A DNA stretch of 64,000 bases from Leptothrix discophora (GTDB lineage Bacteria; Pseudomonadota; Gammaproteobacteria; Burkholderiales; Burkholderiaceae_C): contig NZ_JAUZEE010000004.1 of the NCBI RefSeq assembly GCF_030705305.1, positions 124,001-188,000 on the forward strand, written 5' to 3'. The notes under the pieces were generated by a model that saw only the letters and a program-made list of their open reading frames with translations, was not told the DNA's origin and ran no database searches. A program made the translations under genes and the position numbers. Shown in pieces: positions 51,412 to 61,930 of the stretch; position 1 is the first letter of the stretch; each line of letters begins with the position of its first letter.

Positions 51412-52188
51412 TCAGTGGGCCTTGTGACCGGCACCGAGGTAGGCCTCGATCACCTTCTCGTTGCGCTGCACGTCGTGCGGCGTGCCTTCGGCGATCTGCT
51501 TGCCGTAGTCGAGCACGGTGACGCGGTCGCACAGGCCCATCACCAGCTTCACGTCGTGCTCGATCAGCAGGATGGTGCGGCCGTCGTTGCGGATGCGGTC
51601 GATCAGCTCGCGCAGCACGACCTTCTCGGTCGCGTTCATGCCGGCGGCGGGTTCGTCCAGCGCGATCAGCTTCGGCTCGGTCGCCAGTGCGCGGGCGATC
51701 TCCAGCCGGCGCTGGTCGCCGTAGCTCAGCGTGCGGGCCTTGAAGTCGGCGTACTTGCCGATGCCGACATAGTCGAGCAGTTCCTGGGCGCGTTGGGCGA
51801 TGGCAGCCTCCTCGGCCTTGAAGCTGGCGGTGCGGAAGATCGCGCCGACCAGGCCTGAGCCGGTGCGCACGTGGCGCCCGACCATGACGTTCTCCAGCGC
51901 CGTCATCTCGGGGAAGAGACGGATGTTCTGGAAGGTGCGCGCGATGCCCGCGGCCGCCACCTGGTGCACGGCCTGAGGCGTGTAGGTCGCACCGCCCAGC
52001 TCGAAGGTGCCGCCGTCGGGCGTGTACAGCCCGGTGATGACGTTGAAGAAGGTGGTCTTGCCGGCGCCGTTGGGACCGATCAGGCCATAGACCTGGCCCT
52101 TGCGGATCGTGATGCCCACGTCGCTGAGGGCCTGCAGGCCACCGAAGCGCTTGGAGACGCCCTTGACCTCGAGAACGGTGTCATTCAT
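51412..52188 (-). CDS. livG: Branched-chain amino acid ABC transporter ATPase LivG
   Basis: 258 residues. Walker A GPNGAGKTTFFN, TFQNIRLFPEMTALENVMVGRH, signature LSYGDQRRLEIARAL, ALDEPAAGMN, IEHDVKLVM. ATG 52188 was chosen over the longer frame that runs into livM. 11 bp after livM. Confidence 0.95.
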   Translation of the reverse strand: MNDTVLEVKGVSKRFGGLQALSDVGITIRKGQVYGLIGPNGAGKTTFFNVITGLYTPDGGTFELGGATYTPQAVHQVAAAGIARTFQNIRLFPEMTALENVMVGRHVRTGSGLVGAIFRTASFKAEEAAIAQRAQELLDYVGIGKYADFKARTLSYGDQRRLEIARALATEPKLIALDEPAAGMNATEKVVLRELIDRIRNDGRTILLIEHDVKLVMGLCDRVTVLDYGKQIAEGTPHDVQRNEKVIEAYLGAGHKAH

Positions 52189-52199
52189 GTGCGTGCTCC

Positions 52200-53285
52200 T
52201 CACTTCACGACGGCCGGGGCCGCCTTGCCATGTTCCGGCGCGGGCCACAGGCCACGCGGACGCAACAGCATCACCGCGATCATCGCCAGCGCGATCAGCA
52301 GCTGGCGCAGGATGGCCGCGTCGATGCGGCCGCCAGTCATGGACTGCACGTCGCCGGCGACATAGCGCAGCACCTCGGGCAGTGCCGAGAGCATCACCGC
52401 GCCCAGGATCACGCCCGGGATGTGGCCGATGCCGCCCAGCACGACCATCGCGACGATCATCACCGACTCCATCAGCGTGAAGGACTCGGGCGAGATGAAG
52501 CCCTGGAAGGCCGCGAACATCGCGCCCGACACGCCGCCGAAGGTGGCGCCCATGCCGAAGGCAAGCAGCTTGAGGTTGCGGGTGTTCAGGCCCATCGCCT
52601 TGGCGGCGATCTCGTCCTCGCGGATGGCCATCCAGGCGCGGCCGATGCGCGAGTTCTCGAGCCGGTGGCAGATCACCACGCTGCCCACGACCAGCGCGAG
52701 GAACAGGTAGTAATACAACGCGACCGACGGGATCGAGTAGGTCCCGATCACCAGCGGCTTGCCGAAGCTGAAGCCGAAGAAGGTCATCGGGTCGATCTGG
52801 CTGATGCCGCGCGGGCCGTTGGTGATGTTGAGCGGATGCTCCAGGTTGTTCATGAACACCCGGATGATCTCGCCGAAGCCCAGCGTGACGATCGCCAGGT
52901 AGTCGCCGCGCAGCTTGAGCGTCGGAGCGCCCAGCACGATGCCGGCGACCGCGGCCACCACGGCCGCGACCGGGACCACCATCCAGATCGGGAAATGCAG
53001 CCCGTTCGGGAAGGCGGCCTTGAAGGACGCGAAGTTCATCGACAGGTGCGGCGAGGCGACCAGCGCGAACAGGTAGGCCCCGAGCGCATAGAAGGCCACA
53101 TAGCCGAGGTCGAGCAGGCCGGCGTAGCCGACCACGATGTTGAGGCCCAGCGCCAGCAGCACGTACAGCAGCGCGAGCGCCATGATGCGCACCCAGCCCT
53201 GGCCGAACTGGGCCGCGAACAGCGGCAGCGCCAGCAGGGCGACGGCCGCGATCAGGATGACGAGGAGTCGGTTCTTCGGATTCAT
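52200..53285 (-). CDS. livM: Branched-chain amino acid ABC transporter permease LivM
   Basis: 361 residues, about ten membrane segments. YVLLALGLNIVVGYAGLLDLGYVAFYALGAYLFAL and RGDYLAIVTLGFGEIIRVFMNN are hallmark LivM sequences; EDEIAAKAMGLNTRNLKLLAFGMGA is the coupling loop. 16 bp after livH. Confidence 0.94.
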   Translation of the reverse strand: MNPKNRLLVILIAAVALLALPLFAAQFGQGWVRIMALALLYVLLALGLNIVVGYAGLLDLGYVAFYALGAYLFALVASPHLSMNFASFKAAFPNGLHFPIWMVVPVAAVVAAVAGIVLGAPTLKLRGDYLAIVTLGFGEIIRVFMNNLEHPLNITNGPRGISQIDPMTFFGFSFGKPLVIGTYSIPSVALYYYLFLALVVGSVVICHRLENSRIGRAWMAIREDEIAAKAMGLNTRNLKLLAFGMGATFGGVSGAMFAAFQGFISPESFTLMESVMIVAMVVLGGIGHIPGVILGAVMLSALPEVLRYVAGDVQSMTGGRIDAAILRQLLIALAMIAVMLLRPRGLWPAPEHGKAAPAVVK

Positions 53286-53301
53286 CGCGAGGTCTCCGGG
53301 T

Positions 53302-54237
53302 TCAGGCGCGGTCGGCCACGCGTTCGCCCATCAGGCCGCTCGGACGCAGCGTGAGGACCAGGATCAGCACCAGGAAGGCGAAGATCTCGACGTAGTGGCT
53401 GCCGAAGACGCCGCCGGTCAGGTCACCGAGGTAGCCCGCGCCGATCGCCTCGATCAGGCCCAGCAGCACGCCGCCGACCATCGCACCGGTGAGGTTGCCG
53501 ATGCCACCGAACACCGCGGCGGTGAAGGCCTTCAGGCCGGGCATGAAGCCCATGCTGTGCTGCAGGGTGCCGTAGTTGGCCGCCCACATGATCCCGGCGA
53601 TGGCCGCCAGCGCCGCGCCGATGATGAAGGTGGCGCTGATGATGTGGTCGGGACGCACGCCCATCAGGCCGGCCACGCGCGGGTTCTCGGCGGTGGCGCG
53701 CATCGCGCGTCCGAGCTTGGTCTTGTTGACCAGCCACAGCAGCAGGCTCAGCACGACGCCGGTCACGACCAGGATCAGCACCTGGGTCAGCGTGATCACC
53801 GGGCCGTCCTCCCACAGGAAGTAGACGTCCGCCGGGATCAGCTGCGGATAGGGTTTCGGATTGGGCTTCCAGATGATCATCGCGAGCGTCTGCAGCAGCA
53901 GGCTCATGCCCATCGCGGTGATCAGCGGGGCCAGGCGCGGCGCGTTGCGCAGCGGCCGGTAGGCGATCTTCTCGATCGAGTAGTTCAGCAGCGAGCAGAT
54001 GACGATGGCCGCCACCATCGAGATCAGCAGGATGACCCAGCCCGGCCACATGATGCCGGCGGACTGGAAGGCCGAGGCCACGGTCCAGCTGACCATGGCG
54101 CCCACCATCAGGACCTCGCCGTGGGCGAAGTTGATGAGGCTGATGATGCCGTAGACCATCGTGTAGCCCAGTGCCACGAGCGCATACATGCTGCCCAGCA
54201 CCAGACCGTTGATGATCTGCTGTACGAAGGTGTCCAT
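53302..54237 (-). CDS. livH: Branched-chain amino acid ABC transporter permease LivH
   Basis: 311 residues, all membrane. QQIINGLVLGSMYALVALGYTMVYGIISLINFAHGEVLMVGA, then RATAENPRVAGLMGVRPDHIISATF coupling loop and FTAAVFGGIGNLTGAMVGG. ATG 54237 with GGAG upstream. First gene of livHMGF; TACAAT on the minus strand (54399-54404) may be its -10 box. The binding protein gene (livJ/K) is not in the window, although it is often next to livH. Confidence 0.94.
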   Translation of the reverse strand: MDTFVQQIINGLVLGSMYALVALGYTMVYGIISLINFAHGEVLMVGAMVSWTVASAFQSAGIMWPGWVILLISMVAAIVICSLLNYSIEKIAYRPLRNAPRLAPLITAMGMSLLLQTLAMIIWKPNPKPYPQLIPADVYFLWEDGPVITLTQVLILVVTGVVLSLLLWLVNKTKLGRAMRATAENPRVAGLMGVRPDHIISATFIIGAALAAIAGIMWAANYGTLQHSMGFMPGLKAFTAAVFGGIGNLTGAMVGGVLLGLIEAIGAGYLGDLTGGVFGSHYVEIFAFLVLILVLTLRPSGLMGERVADRA

Positions 54238-54477
54238 CGAAAGGTCTCCAGGATGCGGTGCCCTTAGCCCGCTATTCGTTCTTGATGCGGCGGGTTCATG
54301 GCCTGCCGCTCGTTCACGCAACGACCGTGCCCGATGTGTCGTGGGCTGGCGGCCTCGAAGGGGTTCGAAAGCGGCCTGGTCGGCGTCAAGCGGCGCGGAT
54401 TGTATGGCTCGGTTATCCCGCGAAAGATTCGTGTTTTCCGCAGACCGCACCACCTTCGATGCGGTATTGACCGGGCT

Positions 54478-55845
54478 TCAACGAGCTTTCTTCGCCTGCG
54501 CGTCCAGCTCACCCAATCGGGCCAGCTTCTCGGCGATCTTGATCTCCAGCCCGCGCGGTGCCGGGTGGTAGAAGGCCGGCGGCGGATCGAGCGCCTCGGG
54601 GAAGTAGTGCTCCCCGGCCGCGTAGCCATCGGCCTCGTCGTGGGCGTAGCGGTAGTCGCGGCCGAAGTCGAGCGTCTTCATCAGCGCGGTCGGTGCATTG
54701 CGCAGGTGCAGCGGCACCGGCCGCGTGCCGTCCTGCTGCACGAAGGCCCGGGCGGCCTTGTAGGCGGTGTAGACCGCGTTGGACTTGGGTGCCACGGCCA
54801 GGTAGATCACCGCGTTGGCCAGCGCGAGTTCGCCCTCGGGCGAGCCGAGCCGCTCGTAGGTCTCGCTGGCATCGAGGCACAGGCGCAGCGCGCGCGGGTC
54901 GGCCAGGCCGATGTCCTCGGTGGCCATGCGGATCAGCCGGCGCGCCACGTAGCGCACGTCGACGCCGCCGTCGAGCATGCGGACGAACCAATACAGGGCG
55001 GCATCGGGGTTGCTGCCGCGCACGGATTTGTGCAGCGCCGAGATCGTGTCGTAGAACTGGTCGCCGCCCTTGTCGTAGCGGCGCAGCTGCGCGCCGAGGC
55101 AGCGCTCCAGCACGGCCTCGTCGACGATGGTCTGCGGCCCGACCATGCGCACGACGTTCTCGAAGGTGTTGAGCAGCCGGCGCGCGTCGCCGTCGGCATA
55201 GGCGATCAGCCGCGTGGCCGCCGCCGCCTCGGGCGCGGCCGCGCCGAGCGCCTCGCAGGCACGTGCCAGCAGGGCCTGCTGGTCGGCCTCGCCGATGGGC
55301 TGCAGGACATGCACGGTGGCGCGCGAGAGCAGCGCCGAGTTGACCTCGAAGGACGGGTTCTCGGTGGTCGCGCCGATGAAGGTGAACAGGCCCGATTCGA
55401 CATGCGGCAGGAAGGCGTCCTGCTGCGACTTGTTGAAGCGGTGTACCTCGTCGACGAAGACGATGCAGCGCCGCCCCTGGGCCTGCGCGACGCGGGCCTG
55501 CTCGACCGCCTCGCGGATCTCCTTGACGCCGCCGAGCACGGCCGAGATCTGCACGAAGACGGCCTCGAAGGCATCGGCCATCAGCCGCGCCAGCGTGGTC
55601 TTGCCCACGCCCGGCGGCCCCCACAGGATCATCGAGTGAGGCTGCCCCGACTCGAAGGCCACGCGCAGCGGCTTGCCCGCATCGAGCAGGTCATGCTGGC
55701 CGATGACCTCGTCGAGGTGGTGCGGCCGCAGCCGCTCGGCCAGCGGGATCGCACCGGCGGCGCCCGCCGCCGCAGGCAGCGGTCCACGTTCCGCACGCAA
55801 CGCCGGCAAGGGCTGCGGCTCGGCGCCGTCGAACAGGTCGCTCAC
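54478..55845 (-). CDS. rarA: Replication-associated recombination protein A (RarA/MgsA)
   Basis: 455 residues, AAA+ clamp-loader-like ATPase. RPHHLDEVIGQ, Walker A WGPPGVGKTTLARL, Walker B FVDEVHRFNKSQQDAFLP, sensor 1 IGATTENPSFEVNSALLSR, sensor 2 DARRLLNTFE, and the C-terminal MgsA tetramerisation part (RNAPTALMKTLDFGRDYRYAHDE). It acts at stalled forks. 24 bp after lolA. Confidence 0.94.
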   Translation of the reverse strand: MSDLFDGAEPQPLPALRAERGPLPAAAGAAGAIPLAERLRPHHLDEVIGQHDLLDAGKPLRVAFESGQPHSMILWGPPGVGKTTLARLMADAFEAVFVQISAVLGGVKEIREAVEQARVAQAQGRRCIVFVDEVHRFNKSQQDAFLPHVESGLFTFIGATTENPSFEVNSALLSRATVHVLQPIGEADQQALLARACEALGAAAPEAAAATRLIAYADGDARRLLNTFENVVRMVGPQTIVDEAVLERCLGAQLRRYDKGGDQFYDTISALHKSVRGSNPDAALYWFVRMLDGGVDVRYVARRLIRMATEDIGLADPRALRLCLDASETYERLGSPEGELALANAVIYLAVAPKSNAVYTAYKAARAFVQQDGTRPVPLHLRNAPTALMKTLDFGRDYRYAHDEADGYAAGEHYFPEALDPPPAFYHPAPRGLEIKIAEKLARLGELDAQAKKAR

Positions 55846-55869
55846 GTCAGGAGGTCCGCCGTGGCGGCA

Positions 55870-56511
55870 TCACTGCTGCAGCACGTCCGCACCCGCCGGC
55901 GGCACGAAGCGGAAGCGGGTCGCCGGCAGGGCCGGGTTGGTCTCGACGCGCTGGAAGTCCAGCCGCGAGCGCTGACCGAAGGCGTCGGTGATCTCGAAGG
56001 CCGTGAGGTCCTTGCCGCGGAAGGCGACGCGCACCTTGCGGATGCTGCCCTCGGCATTCTTCGGCTCGGCCAGCACCCATTGCAGGCCGGCCTCGTCGGG
56101 CTGGTTCGACAGCGTGAAGTCGCGTTCGATCGAGCCACCCGCCAGCAGCGCCGCCGGCGTGCTGCCCAGCGCCTGGTCATAGGGCCGCACCGTGACCTGG
56201 TTGAGGTCGACGTCGTGCAGCCAGACCTTGCTGCCGTCGGACACGATCAGCTGCTCGTAGGGCTTGAGGTAGTCGAAGCGGAAGCGGTTCGGCCGCAGGA
56301 ACTCGAAGGTGCCGGACGACGGCTTCTTGCGCGCGCCGTCGTTGCCGGTGACGACCTGGGTGAAGCTGGCGCGGCCGGACTGGACCTCGCGCACGAAGTC
56401 GCGCAGCGCGCCGACCGCGTCGGCCTGGGCGGTCACGGGCCAGAGCGGTAGCAGCGACAGGGCCAGCATGGCCAGCCAGCGGCGGCGGGTGGTGAGTTTC
56501 GTGTGGATCAT
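55870..56511 (-). CDS. lolA: Outer-membrane lipoprotein carrier LolA
   Basis: 213 residues. Signal peptide (LLPLWPVTAQA/DA), then VQSGRASFTQVV, SSGTFEFLRPNRFRFDYLKPYEQLIVSDGSKVWLHDVDLNQVTVR, the LolA convex beta-sheet. It shuttles lipoproteins across the periplasm to LolB. This window encodes three lipoproteins that could be clients. 11 bp after ftsK. Confidence 0.93.
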   Translation of the reverse strand: MIHTKLTTRRRWLAMLALSLLPLWPVTAQADAVGALRDFVREVQSGRASFTQVVTGNDGARKKPSSGTFEFLRPNRFRFDYLKPYEQLIVSDGSKVWLHDVDLNQVTVRPYDQALGSTPAALLAGGSIERDFTLSNQPDEAGLQWVLAEPKNAEGSIRKVRVAFRGKDLTAFEITDAFGQRSRLDFQRVETNPALPATRFRFVPPAGADVLQQ

Positions 56512-56522
56512 GTCGTGAGCCT

Positions 56523-58898
56523 TCAGTCACCCTGGCGCGGCGGCACCAGGATGTCGCGGTTGCCGTTGGTCGCCATGCTGGAGACCACGCCCGACTGCTC
56601 CATCTGTTCGAGCAGCCGCGCGGCGCGGTTGTAGCCGATGCGCAGGTGGCGCTGCACCAGCGAGATCGAGGCCCGGCGGTGCTGCAGCACGATGGCGACG
56701 GCCTGGTCGTACATCGGGTCGGCCTCTCCGGACGGACCGCCGGCCGGGTCACCGCCCTCGCCGCCTTCACCGTCCAGCACACCGCCTTCGAGGATGCCCT
56801 CGATGTAGTCGGGCTCGCCCTGGGTCTTGAGGTAGCTGACCACGCGATGGACCTCGTCATCGCTGACGAAGGCACCGTGCACCCGCACCGGCAGGCCGCC
56901 GCCGGGCGTCAGGTAGAGCATGTCGCCCTGGCCGAGCAGGGCCTCGGCGCCCATCTGGTCGAGGATGGTGCGGCTGTCGATCTTGCTGGAGACCTGGAAG
57001 GCGATGCGGGTCGGGATGTTGGCCTTGATCAGGCCGGTGATGACGTCGACGCTGGGCCGCTGCGTGGCCAGGATCAGGTGGATGCCAGAAGCCCGCGCCT
57101 TCTGCGCCAGGCGTGCGATCAGTTCCTCGATCTTCTTGCCGACCACCATCATCAGGTCGGCGAGTTCATCGATCACCACGACGATGTGCGGCAGTCGGGA
57201 CAGCGGCTCGGGCGCGTCGGGCGTCAGGCTGAAGGGGTTGGGGATCAGCTCGCCGCGATCGGTCGCCTCGGCGATCTTCTTGTTGTAGCCAGCCAGGTTG
57301 CGCACGCCCATCTTGCTGAGCAGCTTGTAGCGCCGCTCCATCTCGGCCACGCACCAGTTGAGCGCGTTGCCGGCCTGCTTCATGTCGGTCACGACCGGGG
57401 CGAGCAGGTGCGGGATGCCTTCGTAGACGCTCATCTCGAGCATCTTCGGATCGATCAGGATCAGGCGGACGTCGCGTGCCTCGGCCTTGTAGAGCAGGCT
57501 CAGGATCATCGCGTTGATGCCCACCGACTTGCCCGAGCCGGTCGTGCCGGCGACCAGCACGTGCGGCATCTTGGCCAGGTCGGCCACCACCGGCGTGCCG
57601 ATGATGTCCATGCCCAGGCCGATGGTCAGCTGCGAGGCCGCGCCGTTGTAGACCTGCGAGCCGAGGATCTCGGCCAGCCGGATCGTCAGGCGGCGCGCAT
57701 TGGGCAGCTCCAGCGCCATGAAGGTCTTGCCGGGAATGGTCTCGACCACGCGGATCGACACCAGGCTCAGCGAGCGAGCCAGGTCCTTGGCCAGGTTGAC
57801 GACCTGCGAGCCCTTCACGCCGGTGGCCGGCTCGATCTCGTAGCGGGTGATCACCGGGCCGGGCTGGGCCGCGACGACGCGCACCTCGACACCGAAGTCC
57901 TTGAGCTTCTTCTCGATCAGCCGGCTGGTCATCTCCAGCGTCTCGGGCGTGACGGTCTCGACGCGGGTCGACGGCGCGGCGTCGAGCAGGTCGACCTGCG
58001 GCAGCTTGCCGTTGTCGAGTTCCTGGAAGAGCGGCTGCTGGCGTTCCTTGACGACCCGCTCGGACGGCGGCACGGCCGGCGGCGGCACCTCGATCACCAG
58101 CGGCGGCTGGACTTCCTCGATCTGGCGCTCGACCTCGACGAGCTGCTCGCGCTCGCGCTGGGCACGCTGGCCGATGCGCTCGTCCTCGGCGCGCTCGCGG
58201 CGCTCCTCGCGGCGTTCACGCAGGCCTTCGGCCGCCGTGCCGATGCGCTCGGCCAGCACGCTCCACGAGAAGCGGAAGGCCCAGGACAGGCCCACCAGCA
58301 TCACCACGATCCAGGCCACGCCGCTGCCGGCGAAGCCCAGGAGCTTCATGCTGAGGGAACCCAGCGTCGCACCCAGCATGCCGCCGGCCTGTGCGCCGGC
58401 CAGCGTGTCCTCGTGGCGATAAAGGCGGGTCCATTCGAGCGAGCAGCTCGCCGCGATCAGCAGGGCCAGGCCGACCCAGGCCAGCCAGTGCGGCCGCCAC
58501 GGCGTCGGGTCGGCGCCGCCGCGGCCCTCGCCGTCGGTTCGCAGCGCCCGCGCCAGCAGCGCCAGCCAGCCGCGCGCCAGGAACAGCAGGCACCACCAGA
58601 CCGACAGGCCGAACAGGACGAAGGAAAGGTCGGACCACCAGGCACCCAGCGCGCCGACCCAGTTGCGGGTCGCGGCGCCGTCGCCGGAGGTCGAGAAGGC
58701 ATGGTCGCCCGGGTGGTGGCTCAGCAGCGCCATCAGCCACAGCACCAGCAAGGTCGCACCGAACGCGATGGCCGCCTGCAGGCGCCAAGAGGCAGCGCCA
58801 CGCGGGACGTGGTCCGGTGCGCCGGCGGCGTGGGAACGGGAGGAGGATGCGCTGTCGCCCGAAGACGACGCACGCAGCGAACCGAGCGGATACGTCAT
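56523..58898 (-). CDS. ftsK: DNA translocase FtsK
   Basis: 791 residues. Four N-terminal membrane helices, a charged linker ([32 protein letters not shown] region, split here), the motor domain with [22 protein letters not shown] (Walker A) and [31 protein letters not shown] (Walker B), [24 protein letters not shown], and the C-terminal winged gamma domain that reads KOPS ([20 protein letters not shown]). Chromosome segregation at division. Linker is short for FtsK. Confidence 0.95.
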   Translation of the reverse strand: MTYPLGSLRASSSGDSASSSRSHAAGAPDHVPRGAASWRLQAAIAFGATLLVLWLMALLSHHPGDHAFSTSGDGAATRNWVGALGAWWSDLSFVLFGLSVWWCLLFLARGWLALLARALRTDGEGRGGADPTPWRPHWLAWVGLALLIAASCSLEWTRLYRHEDTLAGAQAGGMLGATLGSLSMKLLGFAGSGVAWIVVMLVGLSWAFRFSWSVLAERIGTAAEGLRERREERRERAEDERIGQRAQREREQLVEVERQIEEVQPPLVIEVPPPAVPPSERVVKERQQPLFQELDNGKLPQVDLLDAAPSTRVETVTPETLEMTSRLIEKKLKDFGVEVRVVAAQPGPVITRYEIEPATGVKGSQVVNLAKDLARSLSLVSIRVVETIPGKTFMALELPNARRLTIRLAEILGSQVYNGAASQLTIGLGMDIIGTPVVADLAKMPHVLVAGTTGSGKSVGINAMILSLLYKAEARDVRLILIDPKMLEMSVYEGIPHLLAPVVTDMKQAGNALNWCVAEMERRYKLLSKMGVRNLAGYNKKIAEATDRGELIPNPFSLTPDAPEPLSRLPHIVVVIDELADLMMVVGKKIEELIARLAQKARASGIHLILATQRPSVDVITGLIKANIPTRIAFQVSSKIDSRTILDQMGAEALLGQGDMLYLTPGGGLPVRVHGAFVSDDEVHRVVSYLKTQGEPDYIEGILEGGVLDGEGGEGGDPAGGPSGEADPMYDQAVAIVLQHRRASISLVQRHLRIGYNRAARLLEQMEQSGVVSSMATNGNRDILVPPRQGD

Positions 58899-58962
58899 GC
58901 GCCGGATTGTCGGCGATCGGACCCGTCGGGCGGCACGGCGGCGAGCCGCGCGCCCGTCGGGC

Positions 58963-59631
58963 TCACTGCGTCGTGAGGCGGTCGGTCAGCACGACCCAGC
59001 CGTTTTCCTGGGTCTCGATCAGGCCGCGCTCCTCGAGGTCCTTCATGACCCGGCTGACCATCTCGCGCGACGCACCCACGACCTTGGCCAGGTCCTGACG
59101 CGAGACCTTGCTGCGGATCATGCGCTGGCCATCCTCGTCGGTGGCCATGTCCAGCAGCGCACGGGCGACGCGGCCGTACACGTCGAGAAGCGCCAGCGAC
59201 TCGATCTGGCGGTCGGCGTTGCGCAGGCGGCCGACCAGGCCGCGCAGGATCGCGTAGGACAGGCTGGAGTTCTCCGGCAGGCAGGCGGCGAACTCGCCAC
59301 GGCCCAGCACCAGCACGTCGGTCTGGACCTCGGCACGCACGGTGGCCGAATGCGGCTCGTTGTCGATCAGGCTCATCTCGCCGAGGTAGTCGCCCGGCTC
59401 CAGCACGGCAAGGATGACCTCGCGGCCGCGCGAGTCCGAGGTCACGACGCGGGCCCGGCCGCTCAGCAGGATGAACAGCGCGTCGGACTTGCGGCCTTGC
59501 TCGACGATGATCTCGCCACGGCGGTAGCGACGCTTGATCACCCCGTCGGCCACGGTCTGGGCCTGTTCGTTGGTGAGCATCGAGAAAAGAGGGACGCGCC
59601 GGATCAGATCGAGATTCGAGAGCATGGCCAT
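58963..59631 (-). CDS. Crp/Fnr family transcriptional regulator
   Basis: 222 residues. N-terminal cyclic-nucleotide-binding barrel ([37 protein letters not shown]) and a winged helix ([30 protein letters not shown]). No N-terminal cysteine cluster, so it is not an oxygen-sensing FNR. ATG 59631 with AGGAG upstream. Target genes unknown; divergent from trxB. Confidence 0.92.
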   Translation of the reverse strand: MAMLSNLDLIRRVPLFSMLTNEQAQTVADGVIKRRYRRGEIIVEQGRKSDALFILLSGRARVVTSDSRGREVILAVLEPGDYLGEMSLIDNEPHSATVRAEVQTDVLVLGRGEFAACLPENSSLSYAILRGLVGRLRNADRQIESLALLDVYGRVARALLDMATDEDGQRMIRSKVSRQDLAKVVGASREMVSRVMKDLEERGLIETQENGWVVLTDRLTTQ

Positions 59632-59881
59632 CGAGGCACTCCTGCTTGAGTTGGTTCTATCGTGTTCATGGTCGGCCTACCGGCACGCCACAGCAGGTCG
59701 TTCATACAATCCCTCGATCCTCCTGCGGCGTCCGGGACCAGCTTGGTCGGGCAGAGCAGGGCTCGCCGACGGCCAGTTATTTCACGCATGTGTAACGCCT
59801 CTCTCACTCTAACCCATGCGTTGCCGAATTGAACAGCGCAGCAGTCCCGAATTGATAACCGGTTGCAGCTGCGGACCTTGA

Positions 59882-60874
<993 letters not shown>

Positions 60875-60947
60875 GCGCGAGGCGAGGCCGGAACGGGCCG
60901 CCCAGCCGCGTGCTCGGCAGCTCTGGCGGGCTGGCCTCGCCTTTGTC

Positions 60948-60953
60948 TATAAT
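60948..60953 (+). promoter_or_regulatory. Probable -10 box of the rpmB-rpmG operon
   Basis: Perfect TATAAT in an AT-rich island, about 260 bp before rpmB. No good -35 is seen. The resulting ~250-nt leader (60960-61213) has no recognisable riboswitch or open frame. Confidence 0.5.
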
Positions 60954-61213
60954 CTTCGTTTTGCCGTCCTAGCCCGGTCTTCCGGCGCAGGCCCGCACGG
61001 CAGGCATCTCAGGGTGCCGCACGTGGGGGTCGGCGACACGAGGCCGGAGGGGCAAACATCAAGCCGGGGCCCGGCGCTGCGGTTGCAGGTCGATCAGACC
61101 CGCGACCCGCCCGAGCCTCCAGAGCCGCCGCCCGGTGTGTCCGCACCCGGTCGATCGGCCCAGCGGCTGGCTTGCGCTGTTTGCCGTGTTGAAACACAGT
61201 CTGGAGAAGCGTC

Positions 61214-61447
61214 ATGGCACGCGTCTGTCAAGTCACGGGCAAGCGCCCGATGGTGGGGAACAACGTGTCCCACGCCAACAACAAAACCAAGCGTCGCTTC
61301 CTGCCGAATCTGCAGTACCGCCGCTTCTGGCTCGAAACCGAAAACCGTTGGGTGCGCCTGCGCATCAGCAACGCAGCTCTGCGTCTGATCGACAAGGTGG
61401 GCATCGAGCAGGTCGTCGCCGACCTGCGTGCCCGCGGCGAACTCTGA
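61214..61447 (+). CDS. rpmB: 50S ribosomal protein L28
   Basis: 77 residues. [32 protein letters not shown] start and [15 protein letters not shown] match L28. GGAG before the ATG. Forms the common rpmB-rpmG pair. Confidence 0.97.
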   Translation: MARVCQVTGKRPMVGNNVSHANNKTKRRFLPNLQYRRFWLETENRWVRLRISNAALRLIDKVGIEQVVADLRARGEL

Positions 61448-61465
61448 ACCGCGAGGTAAGACACC

Positions 61466-61636
61466 ATGGCATCCAAAGGCGGACGCGAAAAGATCAAGCT
61501 GGAATCCACCGCGGGTACCGGCCACTTCTACACCACGGCCAAGAACAAGAAGACGACGCCCGAAAAGCTCGAATTCATGAAGTTCGACCCGAAGGCACGC
61601 AAGCACGTGCTGTACAAGGAAGTGAAGCTCAAGTGA
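61466..61636 (+). CDS. rpmG: 50S ribosomal protein L33
   Basis: 56 residues beginning [15 protein letters not shown] and ending [11 protein letters not shown], with the zinc-free type of L33 ([13 protein letters not shown], no CxxC pair). GAGG precedes the ATG, 18 bp after rpmB. Confidence 0.96.
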   Translation: MASKGGREKIKLESTAGTGHFYTTAKNKKTTPEKLEFMKFDPKARKHVLYKEVKLK

Positions 61637-61725
61637 GTCTCGGCCTGTCGGCCTGACCGACGGGCCCTGCCACCGGAGCCGGGCGTCGCAGCCCGCACCT
61701 CCCGTCGCCCTCGAGGCGATCCACG

Positions 61726-61754
61726 ACCCGCCCGGATTCGTCCCGGCGGGTTTT
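61726..61754 (+). terminator. Terminator of rpmB-rpmG
   Basis: ACCCGCC and GGCGGGT pair around an 12-nt loop and are followed by TTTTG, ~90 bp past rpmG. The remaining sequence to 61930 holds no evident gene. Confidence 0.7.
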
Positions 61755-61930
61755 GTCATGGGTACGCCACCCTTTGGCCGGACGCGCCGATGCGGACGGC
61801 GGCCGATCCCCCTTTCGGTCGGTGCACCGCCCGACACACCCGAAGGGGGGCACCCTTCGTCATGATCGACTTGCCGCCGCCCGGCTCCTAGATTGGCCCG
61901 ATCCCCACGCGCCGATCGACGGAGGCCCCG

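Noticed and set aside
60954-61213. Riboswitch in the rpmB leader
   Set aside because: No known riboswitch core could be recognised by eye.
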